Below the pieces are notes generated by a model. It saw only the letters and a program-made list of their open reading frames with translations. It was not told the origin of the DNA and did not search any database. From contig NZ_JAOASO010000089.1 of NCBI RefSeq assembly GCF_030158645.1, forward strand, positions 1 through 64,000: DNA of 64,000 bases, written 5' to 3'. Source of the stretch: Hydrogenophaga sp. GTDB lineage: Bacteria > Pseudomonadota > Gammaproteobacteria > Burkholderiales > Burkholderiaceae_C. Position numbers and translations under genes: made by a program. Positions 51,916 to 61,606 of this stretch are shown piece after piece (position 1 is the stretch's first letter; each line of letters begins with the position of its first letter).

Positions 51916-53336
51916 ACCTGAGCCGGCTGCTCTCCCCCGCCTGGGCGATGAACATCACCCGGCGGTACGCACCGTTCGCGGACGCGGCCTCCAGCGACCT
52001 GCCCCTGGGGCGGTTGCTGCGCTTGTCCCTGTTCCAGCTCTCCATCGGGATCACCATCGCACTGCTGGTGGGCACGCTCAACCGCGTGATGATCGTGGAG
52101 CTGGCGGTGCCGGCCTGGTGGGTGGCGCTCTCGGTGGCGCTGCCGCTGGTGTTCGCACCGCTGCGCGCGCTCATCGGCTACCGCAGCGACACGCATCCTT
52201 CAGCGCTGGGTTTGAAGCGCATGCCCTACATGTGGATCGGCACCCTGCTCATGTTTGGTGGCCTGGCCATCATGCCGTTCGCCCTGTTGCTGTTGACCGT
52301 GACCGATGCCAGCGTGTGGGCCGGTCGCATCGGCGCGGCACTGGCTTTCCTGCTGGTGGGCGCGGGCATGCAGATCACCCAGACCGCCGGCATGGCGCTG
52401 GCCAGCGATCTCTCGCCCGAAGAAAAGCGACCGCGCGTGGTGGCCTTGCTCTACAGCACGCTGCTGGTGGGCATGATCGTGGGCAGCGCCCTGCTGGGTT
52501 TTGTGCTGATCGACTTCACGCCCACGCGCCTGGTGCAGGTGGTGCAGGGCGCTGCGGTGCTGGTGGCCGTGCTCAACATCACCTCACTGTGGAAGCAGGA
52601 GCCCCGCCAGGCCCGCCGTGGTGCGCGTGAAGCCCACGGTTTCTCGCGCAGCTGGGCGCGGCTTATGGCCATCCCCAGGATCAAGCGGTTTCTGTGGACC
52701 GTGGGCCTGGGCACGGTCGCCTTCAACATGCAGGACATCATCCTGGAGCCCTATGGTGGCCAGGTGCTGAACCTCAATGTCAGCCTCACCAGTTCGCTCA
52801 CCGCCATGAGCGCGGGTGGCGCCTTGCTGGCCTTCGTGCTGTCGGCGCGCTTCATGTCGCGCGGGCTGGACACCATCCGCCTGGCCGCCATCGGCGCCTT
52901 GCTCGGCTTGCCGGCCTTCGCCTGTGTGATTTTCTCGGCGCCCCTGAATTCGGCCCACCTGTTCCAGGTCGGCGCGGCGCTGATCGGTTTCTCCAGCGGC
53001 CTGTTCTCGGTCAGCATGTTGCTCACCGCGATGGAGCTGCCCGAGCGCGAACTCACCGGTCTGGTGCTGGGCGCCTGGGGCGCCGTGCAGGCCACCGCGG
53101 GTGGTTTGTCCATGGCGTTTGGCGGTGTCCTCCGCGATGTGGTGGGCAGCCTGGCCACGCACGGCTGGCTGGGCGAAGCACTCAACTCCCCGGTCACGGG
53201 CTACAGCTTCGTGTTCCACCTCGAAATCTATTTGCTCTTCGCGGTGCTCATCGCGTTGGGCCCGCTGGTGCGCCGTTCCAAACCCGCGGCCGAGCGAAAT
53301 CCCCATCCGATTGGCCTGGCCGAGTTGCCGGGTTGA
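51912..53336 (+). CDS. lhaA: Light-harvesting 1 assembly protein LhaA
   Basis: A 474-residue PucC-family (MFS/BCD) membrane protein with twelve helices. FQLSIGITIALLVGTLNRVM and AFNMQDIILEPYGGQVL are the paralogue counterparts of those in the bch2 gene at 37,752. Known LhaA proteins are needed for LH1 assembly. The GTG at 51912 forms a GTGA overlap with the bchM stop and is preferred to the ATG at 51903. It lies directly before puhA as in Rhodobacter. Confidence 0.94.
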   Translation: MNLSRLLSPAWAMNITRRYAPFADAASSDLPLGRLLRLSLFQLSIGITIALLVGTLNRVMIVELAVPAWWVALSVALPLVFAPLRALIGYRSDTHPSALGLKRMPYMWIGTLLMFGGLAIMPFALLLLTVTDASVWAGRIGAALAFLLVGAGMQITQTAGMALASDLSPEEKRPRVVALLYSTLLVGMIVGSALLGFVLIDFTPTRLVQVVQGAAVLVAVLNITSLWKQEPRQARRGAREAHGFSRSWARLMAIPRIKRFLWTVGLGTVAFNMQDIILEPYGGQVLNLNVSLTSSLTAMSAGGALLAFVLSARFMSRGLDTIRLAAIGALLGLPAFACVIFSAPLNSAHLFQVGAALIGFSSGLFSVSMLLTAMELPERELTGLVLGAWGAVQATAGGLSMAFGGVLRDVVGSLATHGWLGEALNSPVTGYSFVFHLEIYLLFAVLIALGPLVRRSKPAAERNPHPIGLAELPG

Positions 53337-53340
53337 ACCA

Positions 53341-53364
53341 GAGTCACCGAGCGAGTCACCGAGC
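53341..53364 (+). repeat. Perfect 12-base tandem duplication before puhA
   Basis: GAGTCACCGAGC is present twice in a row between lhaA and puhA, 26 bases before the puhA start. It may be a recent slippage product in the leader. Confidence 0.8.
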
Positions 53365-53389
53365 CAGCCCTCATTGAAGGAGAACCACC

Positions 53390-54148
53390 ATGGATACAGG
53401 CGCAATCACCCAGTATGTCGACGTTGCACAACTCGTGCTTTACGCATTCTGGATTTTCTTCTTCGGATTGATCTACTACCTCCAGCGAGAGAGTCACCGC
53501 GAGGGTTACCCGATGGACCCCGGCCGGGAAAACGGGCCGGTGACCCCGGGCTGGCCCACCGTCACCCCCAAGACCTACGAGCTCGAGGACGGTCGCACCT
53601 TCCTGTCGCCCGACGTGAACCGTCCCGACGGCGCGTATTCGGCCACACCGACCCACCGCTGGGCCGGCTCGCCGCTGGACCCGGTGGGCGATCCGATGCT
53701 CGCGGGTGTGGGCCCTGGGGCCTGGGCCGCGCGCGCCGACCACCCCGACATGACGCACCACGGCGAAGCCAAGATCGTTCCCTTGCGAGCCGCGGCCGAC
53801 CACGGCGTGGCCCGTCAGGACACCGATCCCCGCGGCTTGCCGGTGTTTGGTGCCGACAAGGAAATCGCCGGTGTGGTCAAAGACATGTGGGTCGACAAGG
53901 CGGAAATGATGTTCCGCTACATCGAGGTGGATCTCAAGAGCGGCGGCTCGGTGTTGCTGCCGGTGAACTTCTCGCGCATCCGCAAGGACGGGATCAGCGT
54001 GCACGCCATCCTGGCCGCGCAGTTCGCGGCGGTGCCCAAGACGCGCAATCCGGACCAGATCACGCTGCTGGAAGAAGAAAAGATCATGGCCTACTACGGC
54101 GGCGGTCTGCTTTACGCCACGCCCGATCGCATGGAGCCGCTGCTGTGA
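53390..54148 (+). CDS. puhA: Photosynthetic reaction centre H subunit
   Basis: Structural subunit that caps the LM core on the cytoplasmic side and controls proton delivery to QB. The 252-residue protein has one N-terminal membrane helix (about residues 12-32, VAQLVLYAFWIFFFGLIYYL) and a cytoplasmic PRC-barrel domain (about 125-235). ATG at 53390 with AAGGAG ahead. The L and M genes (puf) are outside the window. Confidence 0.97.
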   Translation: MDTGAITQYVDVAQLVLYAFWIFFFGLIYYLQRESHREGYPMDPGRENGPVTPGWPTVTPKTYELEDGRTFLSPDVNRPDGAYSATPTHRWAGSPLDPVGDPMLAGVGPGAWAARADHPDMTHHGEAKIVPLRAAADHGVARQDTDPRGLPVFGADKEIAGVVKDMWVDKAEMMFRYIEVDLKSGGSVLLPVNFSRIRKDGISVHAILAAQFAAVPKTRNPDQITLLEEEKIMAYYGGGLLYATPDRMEPLL

Positions 54149-54816
54149 ACGCGCACCACGAACACGAATTCGAGGCCGCGCCCGGACTGCCCGAGCGGCT
54201 GCCGCAGGGCGAGCGCCTGCTCTGGCAGGGCAGCCCCGACTTTCTCACCCTCGCCATTCACGCGTTTCACGTGCGCAAGCTGGCCGTTTACTTTGCGGGC
54301 ATGTTCGGTCTGCAATGGCTGTACCTGCTGGGCGAGCCCGGCGGTTCGCTGCTGATGCCGCTGCTCACCAGCGCCGTGCTCGCCTGCACAGCCCTGGGTC
54401 TGCTGGCGTTGACCGCCTGGTTTTCGGCACGCACCACCGTCTACACCCTGACCGACCGGCGCATCCTCATGCGCATCGGCATCGTGCTCACGCTCACCTT
54501 CAACCTCCCGCTGCGCAAGCTCGCTGCCGCGGCCATCCGCCCGCAAGCCAAGGGCCACGGCGACATCGCCCTGACCTTGACCGGTGATGACCGCATTGCC
54601 TACCTCAACCTCTGGCCCCACGCACGGCCCTGGCAGCTCAAGCAGCCGCAGCCCAGTCTGCGCTGCGTGCCCGATGCACAAAGGATCGGTGTCCTGATCC
54701 TGCAAGCCTGGACCGCTCAGAACACCGACACCCTGGCCATTCTGGGCACACAGGAGCAGGTGCCTGCGCCTGCGCGCCAGCCGCGCGAGCGCGAGATCGC
54801 CGCCGCCACCGCCTGA
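54145..54816 (+). CDS. puhB: Photosynthetic complex assembly protein PuhB
   Basis: A 223-residue membrane protein with two or three helices (about 48-65 and 67-92) followed by a PH-like domain (FSARTTVYTLTDRRILMRIGI). PuhB assists reaction-centre assembly in Rhodobacter. The GTG at 54145 overlaps the puhA stop (GTGA), supporting coupling. Confidence 0.93.
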   Translation: MNAHHEHEFEAAPGLPERLPQGERLLWQGSPDFLTLAIHAFHVRKLAVYFAGMFGLQWLYLLGEPGGSLLMPLLTSAVLACTALGLLALTAWFSARTTVYTLTDRRILMRIGIVLTLTFNLPLRKLAAAAIRPQAKGHGDIALTLTGDDRIAYLNLWPHARPWQLKQPQPSLRCVPDAQRIGVLILQAWTAQNTDTLAILGTQEQVPAPARQPREREIAAATA

Positions 54817-54837
54817 CCGCACCACCGGGAACACGCC

Positions 54838-55296
54838 ATGAACACGCACCAACCTTCGCCCCTGGGCACCGTCACTCCCTGGCCGATCTGGGCGCTGGGC
54901 ATTTTCCTGCTGGTGGTCCTGGCCGGTGTGACCCTGCAGATGAAGGTGTTTGGCGTGGCGCCACCCGAGCCCCATGAAGCCGTGCAGTGGGAGCGCAAGC
55001 TGTCGTTCGTGGGCCAGTCCAACGGCGACATTGCGGTGCTGGACGTGGCCACGAAACAGGAGGTGGCGCGGTTCCAGGGCGAGCAGGGTTTTCTGCGCGG
55101 CAGCCTGCGGGCCCTCAACCGCGAGCGCAAGCGCAGCGGCATGAACCCCGACTTGCCGTTCCAGCTGACCGGTCATGTGGATGGCCGCATCACGCTGCTG
55201 GACACCGCCACCGGCCAGCGTCTGAGCCTGGAGTCGTTCGGGCCCACCAACTCGGCCGTGTTCTCTCAGCTGCAGTGGGCCAAGCCCGCTTCATGA
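54838..55296 (+). CDS. puhC: Photosynthetic complex assembly protein PuhC
   Basis: A 152-residue protein with one N-terminal membrane helix (about residues 14-36) and a periplasmic domain with [23 protein letters not shown] and [18 protein letters not shown]. PuhC influences LH1/RC organisation in Rhodobacter. Identity rests on this conserved block, size and position between puhB and acsF. Confidence 0.92.
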   Translation: MNTHQPSPLGTVTPWPIWALGIFLLVVLAGVTLQMKVFGVAPPEPHEAVQWERKLSFVGQSNGDIAVLDVATKQEVARFQGEQGFLRGSLRALNRERKRSGMNPDLPFQLTGHVDGRITLLDTATGQRLSLESFGPTNSAVFSQLQWAKPAS

Positions 55297-55321
55297 ACCC
55301 AGCCACCCTCAGGAGACAACG

Positions 55322-56437
55322 ATGAACACCCCCACCGCCAGCGCCGAGATCGACCACGTTGCCCTGCTCATGGACACGGTGGCCAGCGCCGAAGACGCCA
55401 ACGCCAAAGCCGTGAAAAGCACCATGCTCTCGCCGCGCTTCTACACCACCGACTTCAAGGCCATGGACGCGCTCGACGTGTCCAGCGTGCGGGCCGACTG
55501 GGACGTGATGATGAAGGAGTACGAGGGCGACAACAACCACGACCACTTCCAGCGCGACGCCGCGTTCGCGGAAGAGGTGCGCACGCTGATGCCACAACTC
55601 TCGCCCGAGATGCGCCAGGAGTTCCTGGACTTCCTCATCAGTTCGCTCACCTCGGAGTTCTCGGGCTGCATCCTCTACAACGAGATCCGCAAGAACGTCA
55701 GCAACCCCGACATCAAGCAGCTGATGACCTACATGGCGCGCGATGAATCGCGCCACGCCGGTTTCATCAACCAGTCGCTCAAGGACTTCAACCTCGGCAT
55801 CGACCTGGGCAGCCTCAAGCGCAACAAGGCCTACACCTACTTCAAGCCCAAGTACATCTTCTACGCCACCTACCTCAGCGAGAAGATCGGCTACGCGCGC
55901 TACATCACCATCTTCCGCCAGCTGGAGCGCCACCCCGACAAACGTTTCCACCCCATCTTTCGCTGGTTCGAACGCTGGTGCAACGACGAGTTTCGCCATG
56001 GCGAGTCGTTCGCGCTGATCATGCGGTCGCAGCCCGAGCTGCTGCAGGGTGCCAACAAGCTCTGGATCCGCTTTTTCATCCTGGCGGTGTACGCCACGAT
56101 GTACGTGCGCGATCACACGCGTCCGCTGCTGCACGAGGCCATGGGCCTGGAGTCGACCACCTACGACCACGAGGTGTTCCGCATCACCAACGACATCTGC
56201 CGCCAGGTGTTCCCGGTCGAGGTGGACATCGACAACCCGGCCTTCAGCCGGGGTCTGGAGCGTCTGCTCAAGATCTCGCTGGCGGCCGACCGCGCCAAGC
56301 AGCGCGGCGGGCTGGTGGGCAAGCTGCAGGTGGCCAGCTGTGCGGTGCAGGCCGCGTTCACGTTCGGTCGCCTGTACTGGCTGCCGGTGAAAAAGCAGGA
56401 GCTGCCGCAGACCATCCGCATGGAACCGGTCTGGTAA
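55322..56437 (+). CDS. acsF: Aerobic Mg-protoporphyrin IX monomethyl ester cyclase
   Basis: AcsF makes the isocyclic (E) ring using oxygen, so this organism can build bacteriochlorophyll aerobically. The 371-residue diiron protein has the EX-n-DEXRH ligand sets [16 protein letters not shown] with [11 protein letters not shown], and [15 protein letters not shown] at 55322 with GGAG upstream. The oxygen-independent alternative bchE is absent from its usual place before ppsR. Confidence 0.97.
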   Translation: MNTPTASAEIDHVALLMDTVASAEDANAKAVKSTMLSPRFYTTDFKAMDALDVSSVRADWDVMMKEYEGDNNHDHFQRDAAFAEEVRTLMPQLSPEMRQEFLDFLISSLTSEFSGCILYNEIRKNVSNPDIKQLMTYMARDESRHAGFINQSLKDFNLGIDLGSLKRNKAYTYFKPKYIFYATYLSEKIGYARYITIFRQLERHPDKRFHPIFRWFERWCNDEFRHGESFALIMRSQPELLQGANKLWIRFFILAVYATMYVRDHTRPLLHEAMGLESTTYDHEVFRITNDICRQVFPVEVDIDNPAFSRGLERLLKISLAADRAKQRGGLVGKLQVASCAVQAAFTFGRLYWLPVKKQELPQTIRMEPVW

Positions 56438-56456
56438 GCCAGCGCCGCTGCCAGCC

Positions 56457-57245
56457 ATGACCGAACTCTCCAGCTCCCTGGCAGCGCCCGCGTTGTTTGC
56501 GCTGCTGTGCTGGTGGTTCGGCACGGGTGCCATCCTGTGGCTGGTGCGCAGGGCGCCCACCACCTTTCCCTGGACGCTTGGTGTCCTGAGCCTGTTGCTG
56601 CTCGGCAGCCTGTGGACCACCCAGCTCAGCATGCAGGACCACACCGTGGGCAGCGCCTACCTGGCCTTTGCCAGCGTGATCGTGATGTGGAGCTGGCACG
56701 AGATGGCCTTTCTCACCGGCTGGCTCACCGGCCCGCGCCGCGTGCCCTTGCAGACAGGTGCTCGCGGCTGGACCCGTTTCACGCAGTCGGTGCAGGCCGT
56801 GATCTGGCACGAGCTGGCGCTGCTGGCCAATTTCGGCGTGCTGCTGTGGATGCAGCAGGGCCAGGCGGGTCATGTGGCGATCTGCACCTTTGCCTTGCTC
56901 TGGTGCATGCGCTTCTCGGCCAAGATGAACCTGTTTCTCGGCGTGCCCGAGACCGGCGAGCAGTACCTGCCCAAGCACCTCGTGTACCTGGCCAGCTATT
57001 TCAAACGCGGCCCGCTCACGCTGTTCTATTACCTCACCGTGGGCCTGTCCTGCGGGGTGTGGGCGTGGATGGTGTGGCAGGTGTCCAGCGCAGCCACGGT
57101 CGTGACCACCGGCTGGGTGCTGCTGGCGGCCCTGTTGGGCCTGGCGATCGTGGAACACGTGATCATGGCGTTCCCGACGCCCATGCAGAAACTCTGGGGC
57201 TGGGCTATGTCGCGCAGCCCGGTGATCAAACCGGAAAAAGCATGA
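56457..57245 (+). CDS. puhE: Photosynthetic complex assembly protein PuhE
   Basis: A 262-residue, seven- to eight-helix membrane protein of the DUF3623 family (MWSWHEMAFLTGWLTGPRR, FSAKMNLFLGVPETGEQ, FPTPMQKLWGWAM). PuhE modulates bacteriochlorophyll formation in Rhodobacter. It follows acsF as usual, but crtI rather than hemA comes next. The stop overlaps crtI (ATGA). Confidence 0.93.
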   Translation: MTELSSSLAAPALFALLCWWFGTGAILWLVRRAPTTFPWTLGVLSLLLLGSLWTTQLSMQDHTVGSAYLAFASVIVMWSWHEMAFLTGWLTGPRRVPLQTGARGWTRFTQSVQAVIWHELALLANFGVLLWMQQGQAGHVAICTFALLWCMRFSAKMNLFLGVPETGEQYLPKHLVYLASYFKRGPLTLFYYLTVGLSCGVWAWMVWQVSSAATVVTTGWVLLAALLGLAIVEHVIMAFPTPMQKLWGWAMSRSPVIKPEKA

Positions 57246-58834
57246 ACGCTTTTCGCACCCCTGAAGATTTGTGGGACATCCCGCCCGCGTCCCGTCCGGC
57301 GACAGCCAGGCCCTTGCCCGACGCGCCGCACGCGGTGATCATCGGCAGTGGCTTTGGTGGCCTTGCGTCTGCTGTGCGCCTGGCCGCCAAAGGCTGGCGC
57401 GTCACCGTGCTGGAAAAGCTGGACGGGCCCGGTGGCCGTGCTTATGTGCACCACCAGAACGGCCATGTGTTCGACGCCGGCCCGACCATCATCACCGTGC
57501 CGTTTCTGTTTGAGGAGCTGTGGGCGCTGGCCGGGCGCAAGCTGTCCGACGACATCGAACTGCGCGCGCTTGACCCGTTCTACCGCATCCGTTTCGACGA
57601 CGGCGACGAGTTCAACTACAGCGGTGACCCCGACAAGATGCGCGCCGAAGTGCGTCGCATCAGCCCCAGCGACGCTGCAGGCTACGAACGCTTCATGGCC
57701 GAGGCCGACCACTGTTACCGACTGGGCTTCGAGGCCCTGGGCGACAAAGCGTTTGACACCGTGGGCGACCTGATCAAGGCCAGCCCGGCCATTTTCAAGA
57801 TGCGGGGCTGGCGCAGCCTGCACGCCATGGTGGCGGCGCACCTCAAGCACCCCAAGCTGCGCATGGCCATGAGCCTGCAGAGCCTGCTGATCGGCGGCAA
57901 CCCGTTTTCGGTGACCTGCATCTACAGCCTCATCAACGCGCTGGAGCGCAAGTACGGCGTGCACTGGGCGGTGGGCGGCACCGGCAAGCTGGTGCAAGGC
58001 CTGGTGAGCCTGCTCGAGGGGCAGGGCGGCGTGCTGCGTTGCAACGCCGAGGTCCAACGCATCGAGGTGGACCAGGGCGTGGCCACCGGTGTGACGCTGG
58101 CCAGCGGCGAACACATCGAAGCCGACATCGTGGTGTCGAACGCCGACACCGCGTGGACCTACCGCAACCTGATCGAGGCAAAACACCGCCGCCACTGGAC
58201 CGACCGCAAGGTGGAGAACGGCCGTTACTCCATGAGCCTCTTCGTCTGGTACTTCGGCACCAGCAAGCAGTACACCGACGTACCGCACCACATGATGCTG
58301 CTCGGCCCGCGCTACAAGGAGCTGCTCAAAGACATCTTCAGCCGCCACAAGCTGAGTGACGATTTCAGCCTGTACCTGCACCGCCCCACGGCGAGCGACG
58401 CTTCCATGGCACCGGCCGGACACGACACGTTTTACGCGCTGGCCCCGGTGCCTCATCTGGACAGCGGCACCGACTGGGCCACCCGCGCCGCGTCGTTTCG
58501 CGGGGCCATCGCCGAGGTGCTGGACCGCACCGTGCTGCCGGGCTTCGAGCAACACATCACCGCCTCGTTGCTCACCACGCCGCAAGACTTTCACGACCGT
58601 CTGCTTTCGTTCAAGGGCGCGGCGTTTGGCCTGGAGCCGCTGCTGCTGCAAAGCGCCTGGTTCCGCCCGCACAACCGCAGCGAAGACGTGGACGGCCTCT
58701 TCATGGTGGGCGCCAGCACCCACCCCGGCGCGGGTGTGCCGGGCGTGCTGATGTCGGCCAAGGCGCTGGATTCGGTGGTTCCCGCAGCAACAACCTGGCA
58801 GCAACAACATGCTCGCAAACACATTGCACGCTGA
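57242..58834 (+). CDS. crtI: Phytoene desaturase CrtI
   Basis: A 530-residue FAD enzyme that desaturates phytoene to neurosporene or lycopene. The FAD fold is AVIIGSGFGGLASAVRLAAK, with GGRAYVHHQNGHVFDAGPTI and the C-terminal carotenoid-binding motif VGASTHPGAGVPGVLMSAK. ATG at 57242 overlaps the puhE stop, and the 3' end overlaps crtB by 26 bases. The number of desaturation steps cannot be told. Confidence 0.96.
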   Translation: MNAFRTPEDLWDIPPASRPATARPLPDAPHAVIIGSGFGGLASAVRLAAKGWRVTVLEKLDGPGGRAYVHHQNGHVFDAGPTIITVPFLFEELWALAGRKLSDDIELRALDPFYRIRFDDGDEFNYSGDPDKMRAEVRRISPSDAAGYERFMAEADHCYRLGFEALGDKAFDTVGDLIKASPAIFKMRGWRSLHAMVAAHLKHPKLRMAMSLQSLLIGGNPFSVTCIYSLINALERKYGVHWAVGGTGKLVQGLVSLLEGQGGVLRCNAEVQRIEVDQGVATGVTLASGEHIEADIVVSNADTAWTYRNLIEAKHRRHWTDRKVENGRYSMSLFVWYFGTSKQYTDVPHHMMLLGPRYKELLKDIFSRHKLSDDFSLYLHRPTASDASMAPAGHDTFYALAPVPHLDSGTDWATRAASFRGAIAEVLDRTVLPGFEQHITASLLTTPQDFHDRLLSFKGAAFGLEPLLLQSAWFRPHNRSEDVDGLFMVGASTHPGAGVPGVLMSAKALDSVVPAATTWQQQHARKHIAR

Positions 58835-59918
58835 GACGGTGGCGCCCCGCGCTGCGGTCGATCTGGACGCCTGCGTGGCGCTCATGCGCACCGGCTCCAA
58901 GACCTTCTTCGCCGCCAGCCGACTGCTGCCGGTCCGTGTGCGTGCCTCGTCGATTGCGCTCTACGCCTTTTGCCGCGTGGCCGACGACATGGTGGACGGC
59001 GGCACGATGGGTATCGACGACGCCATGCGGGTCCTCTCGCAGCGGCTGGACCGCATCTACGCTGGTGACCCTCAGGATTTCGTGGAAGACCGCGCGCTCT
59101 CGGTGGTGGTGCAGCGCCACGATCTGCCGCGCCCTTTGCTCGACGCCTTGCTCGATGGTTTTGCCTGGGACGCCCAAGGCCGTCGCTACGACACGCTGGA
59201 GCAGGTGCACGACTACGGCGCTCGCGTGGCGGGCAGCGTGGGCGCCATGATGTGCTGGATCATGGGCGTGCGCAGCCCGCAGGCGCTGGCGCGCGCGTGC
59301 GAACTGGGCGTGGCCATGCAACTCACCAACATCGCGCGCGACGTGGGCGAAGACGCGCGCAACGGCCGCCTGTACCTGCCGCGCCAGTGGATGTCGCAAG
59401 CCGGCATCGACACCGACGCCTGGTTGCTGCAGCCCGTGGGCAGCCCCGCGCTGCAAGCGGTGGTGGCCCGGCTGCTGGCCGAGGCCGACCGGCTGTACGA
59501 CCAAGCCGCCGCCGGCATCGCGCAGTTGCCGCGCGATTGCCGCTCGGCCATCCTGGCGGCGCGTCTGATTTACGCCGAGATCGGCCAGCAACTGCGCCGG
59601 GACGGCCTGGACCCGTGCGCGCGCCGAGCGGTGGTGCCGGCCTCGCGCAAGCTGGTGCTGCTGGCGTGTGCTTCGGTGCAGTCGGGTTGGTTGGGTCGTT
59701 CGACCGCTGCGGTGCCGCCGCTGGCGGCCATCGCTTACCTGGTGGACCAGTGCAAGACGCTGGACGACGCCGCGTTTTCGAGCGGGATGTCCACGCGGCC
59801 TTTCAACCAGCGCATGGCCTGGATGCTGGAGATGTTCGAGCGGGTGGAGGCGCGGCGCCTCGAAGAGCGCGAGGCTGTCGACAGCCGCACGGCGGCAGGG
59901 CAGCGCCTGTCGCATTGA
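58809..59918 (+). CDS. crtB: Phytoene synthase CrtB
   Basis: Joins two geranylgeranyl diphosphates into phytoene. The 369-residue enzyme has the aspartate motifs FCRVADDMVD and NIARDVGEDARNGRLYLP. It differs from the HpnD paralogue at 34,833 by its longer C-terminus. It is the last gene of the superoperon and converges on the hemerythrin gene across 25 bases holding a CGCCCC/GGGGCG palindrome (59924-59937). Confidence 0.96.
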   Translation: MLANTLHAETVAPRAAVDLDACVALMRTGSKTFFAASRLLPVRVRASSIALYAFCRVADDMVDGGTMGIDDAMRVLSQRLDRIYAGDPQDFVEDRALSVVVQRHDLPRPLLDALLDGFAWDAQGRRYDTLEQVHDYGARVAGSVGAMMCWIMGVRSPQALARACELGVAMQLTNIARDVGEDARNGRLYLPRQWMSQAGIDTDAWLLQPVGSPALQAVVARLLAEADRLYDQAAAGIAQLPRDCRSAILAARLIYAEIGQQLRRDGLDPCARRAVVPASRKLVLLACASVQSGWLGRSTAAVPPLAAIAYLVDQCKTLDDAAFSSGMSTRPFNQRMAWMLEMFERVEARRLEEREAVDSRTAAGQRLSH

Positions 59919-59923
59919 GGGCA

Positions 59924-59937
59924 GCGCCCCATGGGGC
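59924..59937. terminator. Palindrome between convergent crtB and HHE genes
   Basis: CGCCCC-AT-GGGGCG forms a short GC hairpin in the 25-base gap. No T-tract follows on either strand, so it could at best help pausing. Confidence 0.3.
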
Positions 59938-59943
59938 GATGCG

Positions 59944-60423
59944 TCAGGCGTGCAGGGCGATCAGCTCGGCCTTGCGTCGGGCCATGCGGTGGCCGAGTTC
60001 TTCCAGGTCGATGTCGGACGCCTTGACGCGCGGAAACAGGCTCTCGTGCAGGTCGGAGACGTGCTCGTTGACCTCCTGTGCCAACACCTGGATCGGGCCG
60101 TCCACCTGCTCCGCCACCGGCTCCAGCGCCCGGATGTGGGCCACCAGCGCCTTCATGGTCGTGTGTTCCGGTGTGGCCTGCGGGAGCACCGATTCCACCG
60201 CCGGGTAAAAGATCTCTTCCTTGACCTGCGCATGCACCGCCACCGTGGTGCAGATGCGCTGCACCAGGAAACGCTTGTTGTTGACCGAGCGGGTGTTCTC
60301 GAAGGCGGTGAACATCTGCTGCAGCTCGTTGTGGTCGACCAGTAGCTGTGTGATGGCGTTGGCCACCGGACGGCGTGGCTCGACCCGGCGGGGTTTGCGG
60401 CCTCGGGGGGCGGTGGTGGTCAT
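59944..60423 (-). CDS. Hemerythrin-like (HHE) protein
   Basis: A 159-residue helical protein with histidine/glutamate patterns of an HHE diiron site: LLVDHNELQQMF, AVHAQVKEEIFYP, HTTMKALVAHI and VNEHVSDLHESLFP. The N-terminus is Arg-rich (RGRKPRRVEPRRP). Such proteins bind or sense oxygen or nitric oxide. ATG at 60423. It is divergent from a Crp/Fnr gene across 249 bases. Confidence 0.87.
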   Translation of the reverse strand: MTTTAPRGRKPRRVEPRRPVANAITQLLVDHNELQQMFTAFENTRSVNNKRFLVQRICTTVAVHAQVKEEIFYPAVESVLPQATPEHTTMKALVAHIRALEPVAEQVDGPIQVLAQEVNEHVSDLHESLFPRVKASDIDLEELGHRMARRKAELIALHA

Positions 60424-60672
60424 GGGTGCTTTCTGGTTCCTGATGGCGCCACCGGGAATGCGATGATGCACAGCCGCACCGTAAGCCCCCGCCGCACGTC
60501 GGTCTGTGCGTTCTCGAACAGTGCGGCGTGAGATAACCCTCCGAGGCATGCGTGCGAAAGCGAACAGACGCCTGTTGTGTCCTGCACTACAAATAGACTC
60601 GCGGGCACCTGAATTTCGTGCACCGACCCGCTCCGCACGTTGACTTGGTGGTCTACACGGACAAGAAAAACA

Positions 60673-61464
60673 ATGACAACCAACGTCACCCCCAAAGACG
60701 CTGCTGAATGGCCCGACAAGGCCCCTCCGACCGCCATGCCCTGCACCGAGTGCCCCCTGCGGCCCCTGCCGCTGTTCGTTGACCACACGCCCGAGGAGCT
60801 GGAACTGGTGCAGTCGCTCAAGCGCCGCTCCTTGCGCGTGGAGGCGGGCGAGACCTTGATCCACGAAGGTCAGACCGACTCGCCGCTGTACACCCTGCTG
60901 CAAGGCTGGGCCTTCCGCTACAAGACCTTGAGCGACGGCAGGCGCCAGATCCTCACCTTCCTGCTCGCGGGTGACTTCATCGGCGTGCAGCAGAAGATGG
61001 GCGACGCCGCCGCGCACGGCGTGGACACGCTCACCTCGGCCAGCTTCTGCGTGTTCCAGCGCGACGCGCTGTGGGAAATCCACCGCCGGTCACCCACCAT
61101 GGGTTTCAACGTGACCTGGCTGACCGCGCACGAAGAGTCGCTGGTGGACGACACCTTGCTCTCCGTGGGCAGGCGCAGCGCCGAGGAGCGCATTGCCAGC
61201 ATGCTGATCCTGTTGTTCAAGCGCGCGGCCGCGCTGCAGGACGACAACGGCAAGGGCGGCGTGGTGTGGCCGCTGACGCAGCAGCACATCGCCGATGCCC
61301 TCGGTCTGTCGCTGGTGCACACCAACAAGACCTTGCGCCGGTTGGAGAAGCGAGGGCTGCACGAGATCAAGGAGGGGCGCCTGTACCTGCGGGACGTGAA
61401 GGCGCTGGCCCGGCTGGCGGACCTCTATGGCGACGGCCACCCACCGCAGCGGCCCCTGGTCTGA
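60673..61464 (+). CDS. Crp/Fnr regulator with partial Fe-S cysteine set
   Basis: A 263-residue regulator with a cyclic-nucleotide-binding-like barrel (about 40-150) and a winged-helix domain (LTQQHIADALGLSLVHTNKTLRRLEKRGL). Cysteines lie at 24 and 27 (MPCTECPLRPLP) and at 126 (SASFCVFQ), matching three of the four FNR cluster ligands; the position equivalent to the third N-terminal cysteine is Pro33. It may sense oxygen or redox in a modified way. ATG at 60673. Confidence 0.88.
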   Translation: MTTNVTPKDAAEWPDKAPPTAMPCTECPLRPLPLFVDHTPEELELVQSLKRRSLRVEAGETLIHEGQTDSPLYTLLQGWAFRYKTLSDGRRQILTFLLAGDFIGVQQKMGDAAAHGVDTLTSASFCVFQRDALWEIHRRSPTMGFNVTWLTAHEESLVDDTLLSVGRRSAEERIASMLILLFKRAAALQDDNGKGGVVWPLTQQHIADALGLSLVHTNKTLRRLEKRGLHEIKEGRLYLRDVKALARLADLYGDGHPPQRPLV

Positions 61465-61606
61465 TGGCGTTGGTGAGGCAGATCACATTGGGACGTCACC
61501 GATTGACAAGTTGTGTAAAGCGTTCTCCGCGTGTGTCTTTCGACATGGAAAACCCATATGCATCAACCTACATTGCGTCCAGAGAACAAACTCAAGGCGC
61601 ACTGCA

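Noticed and set aside
57029-58900. 623-codon open frame opposite crtI
   Set aside because: Shadow of puhE and crtI; no recognisable motif or start signal.
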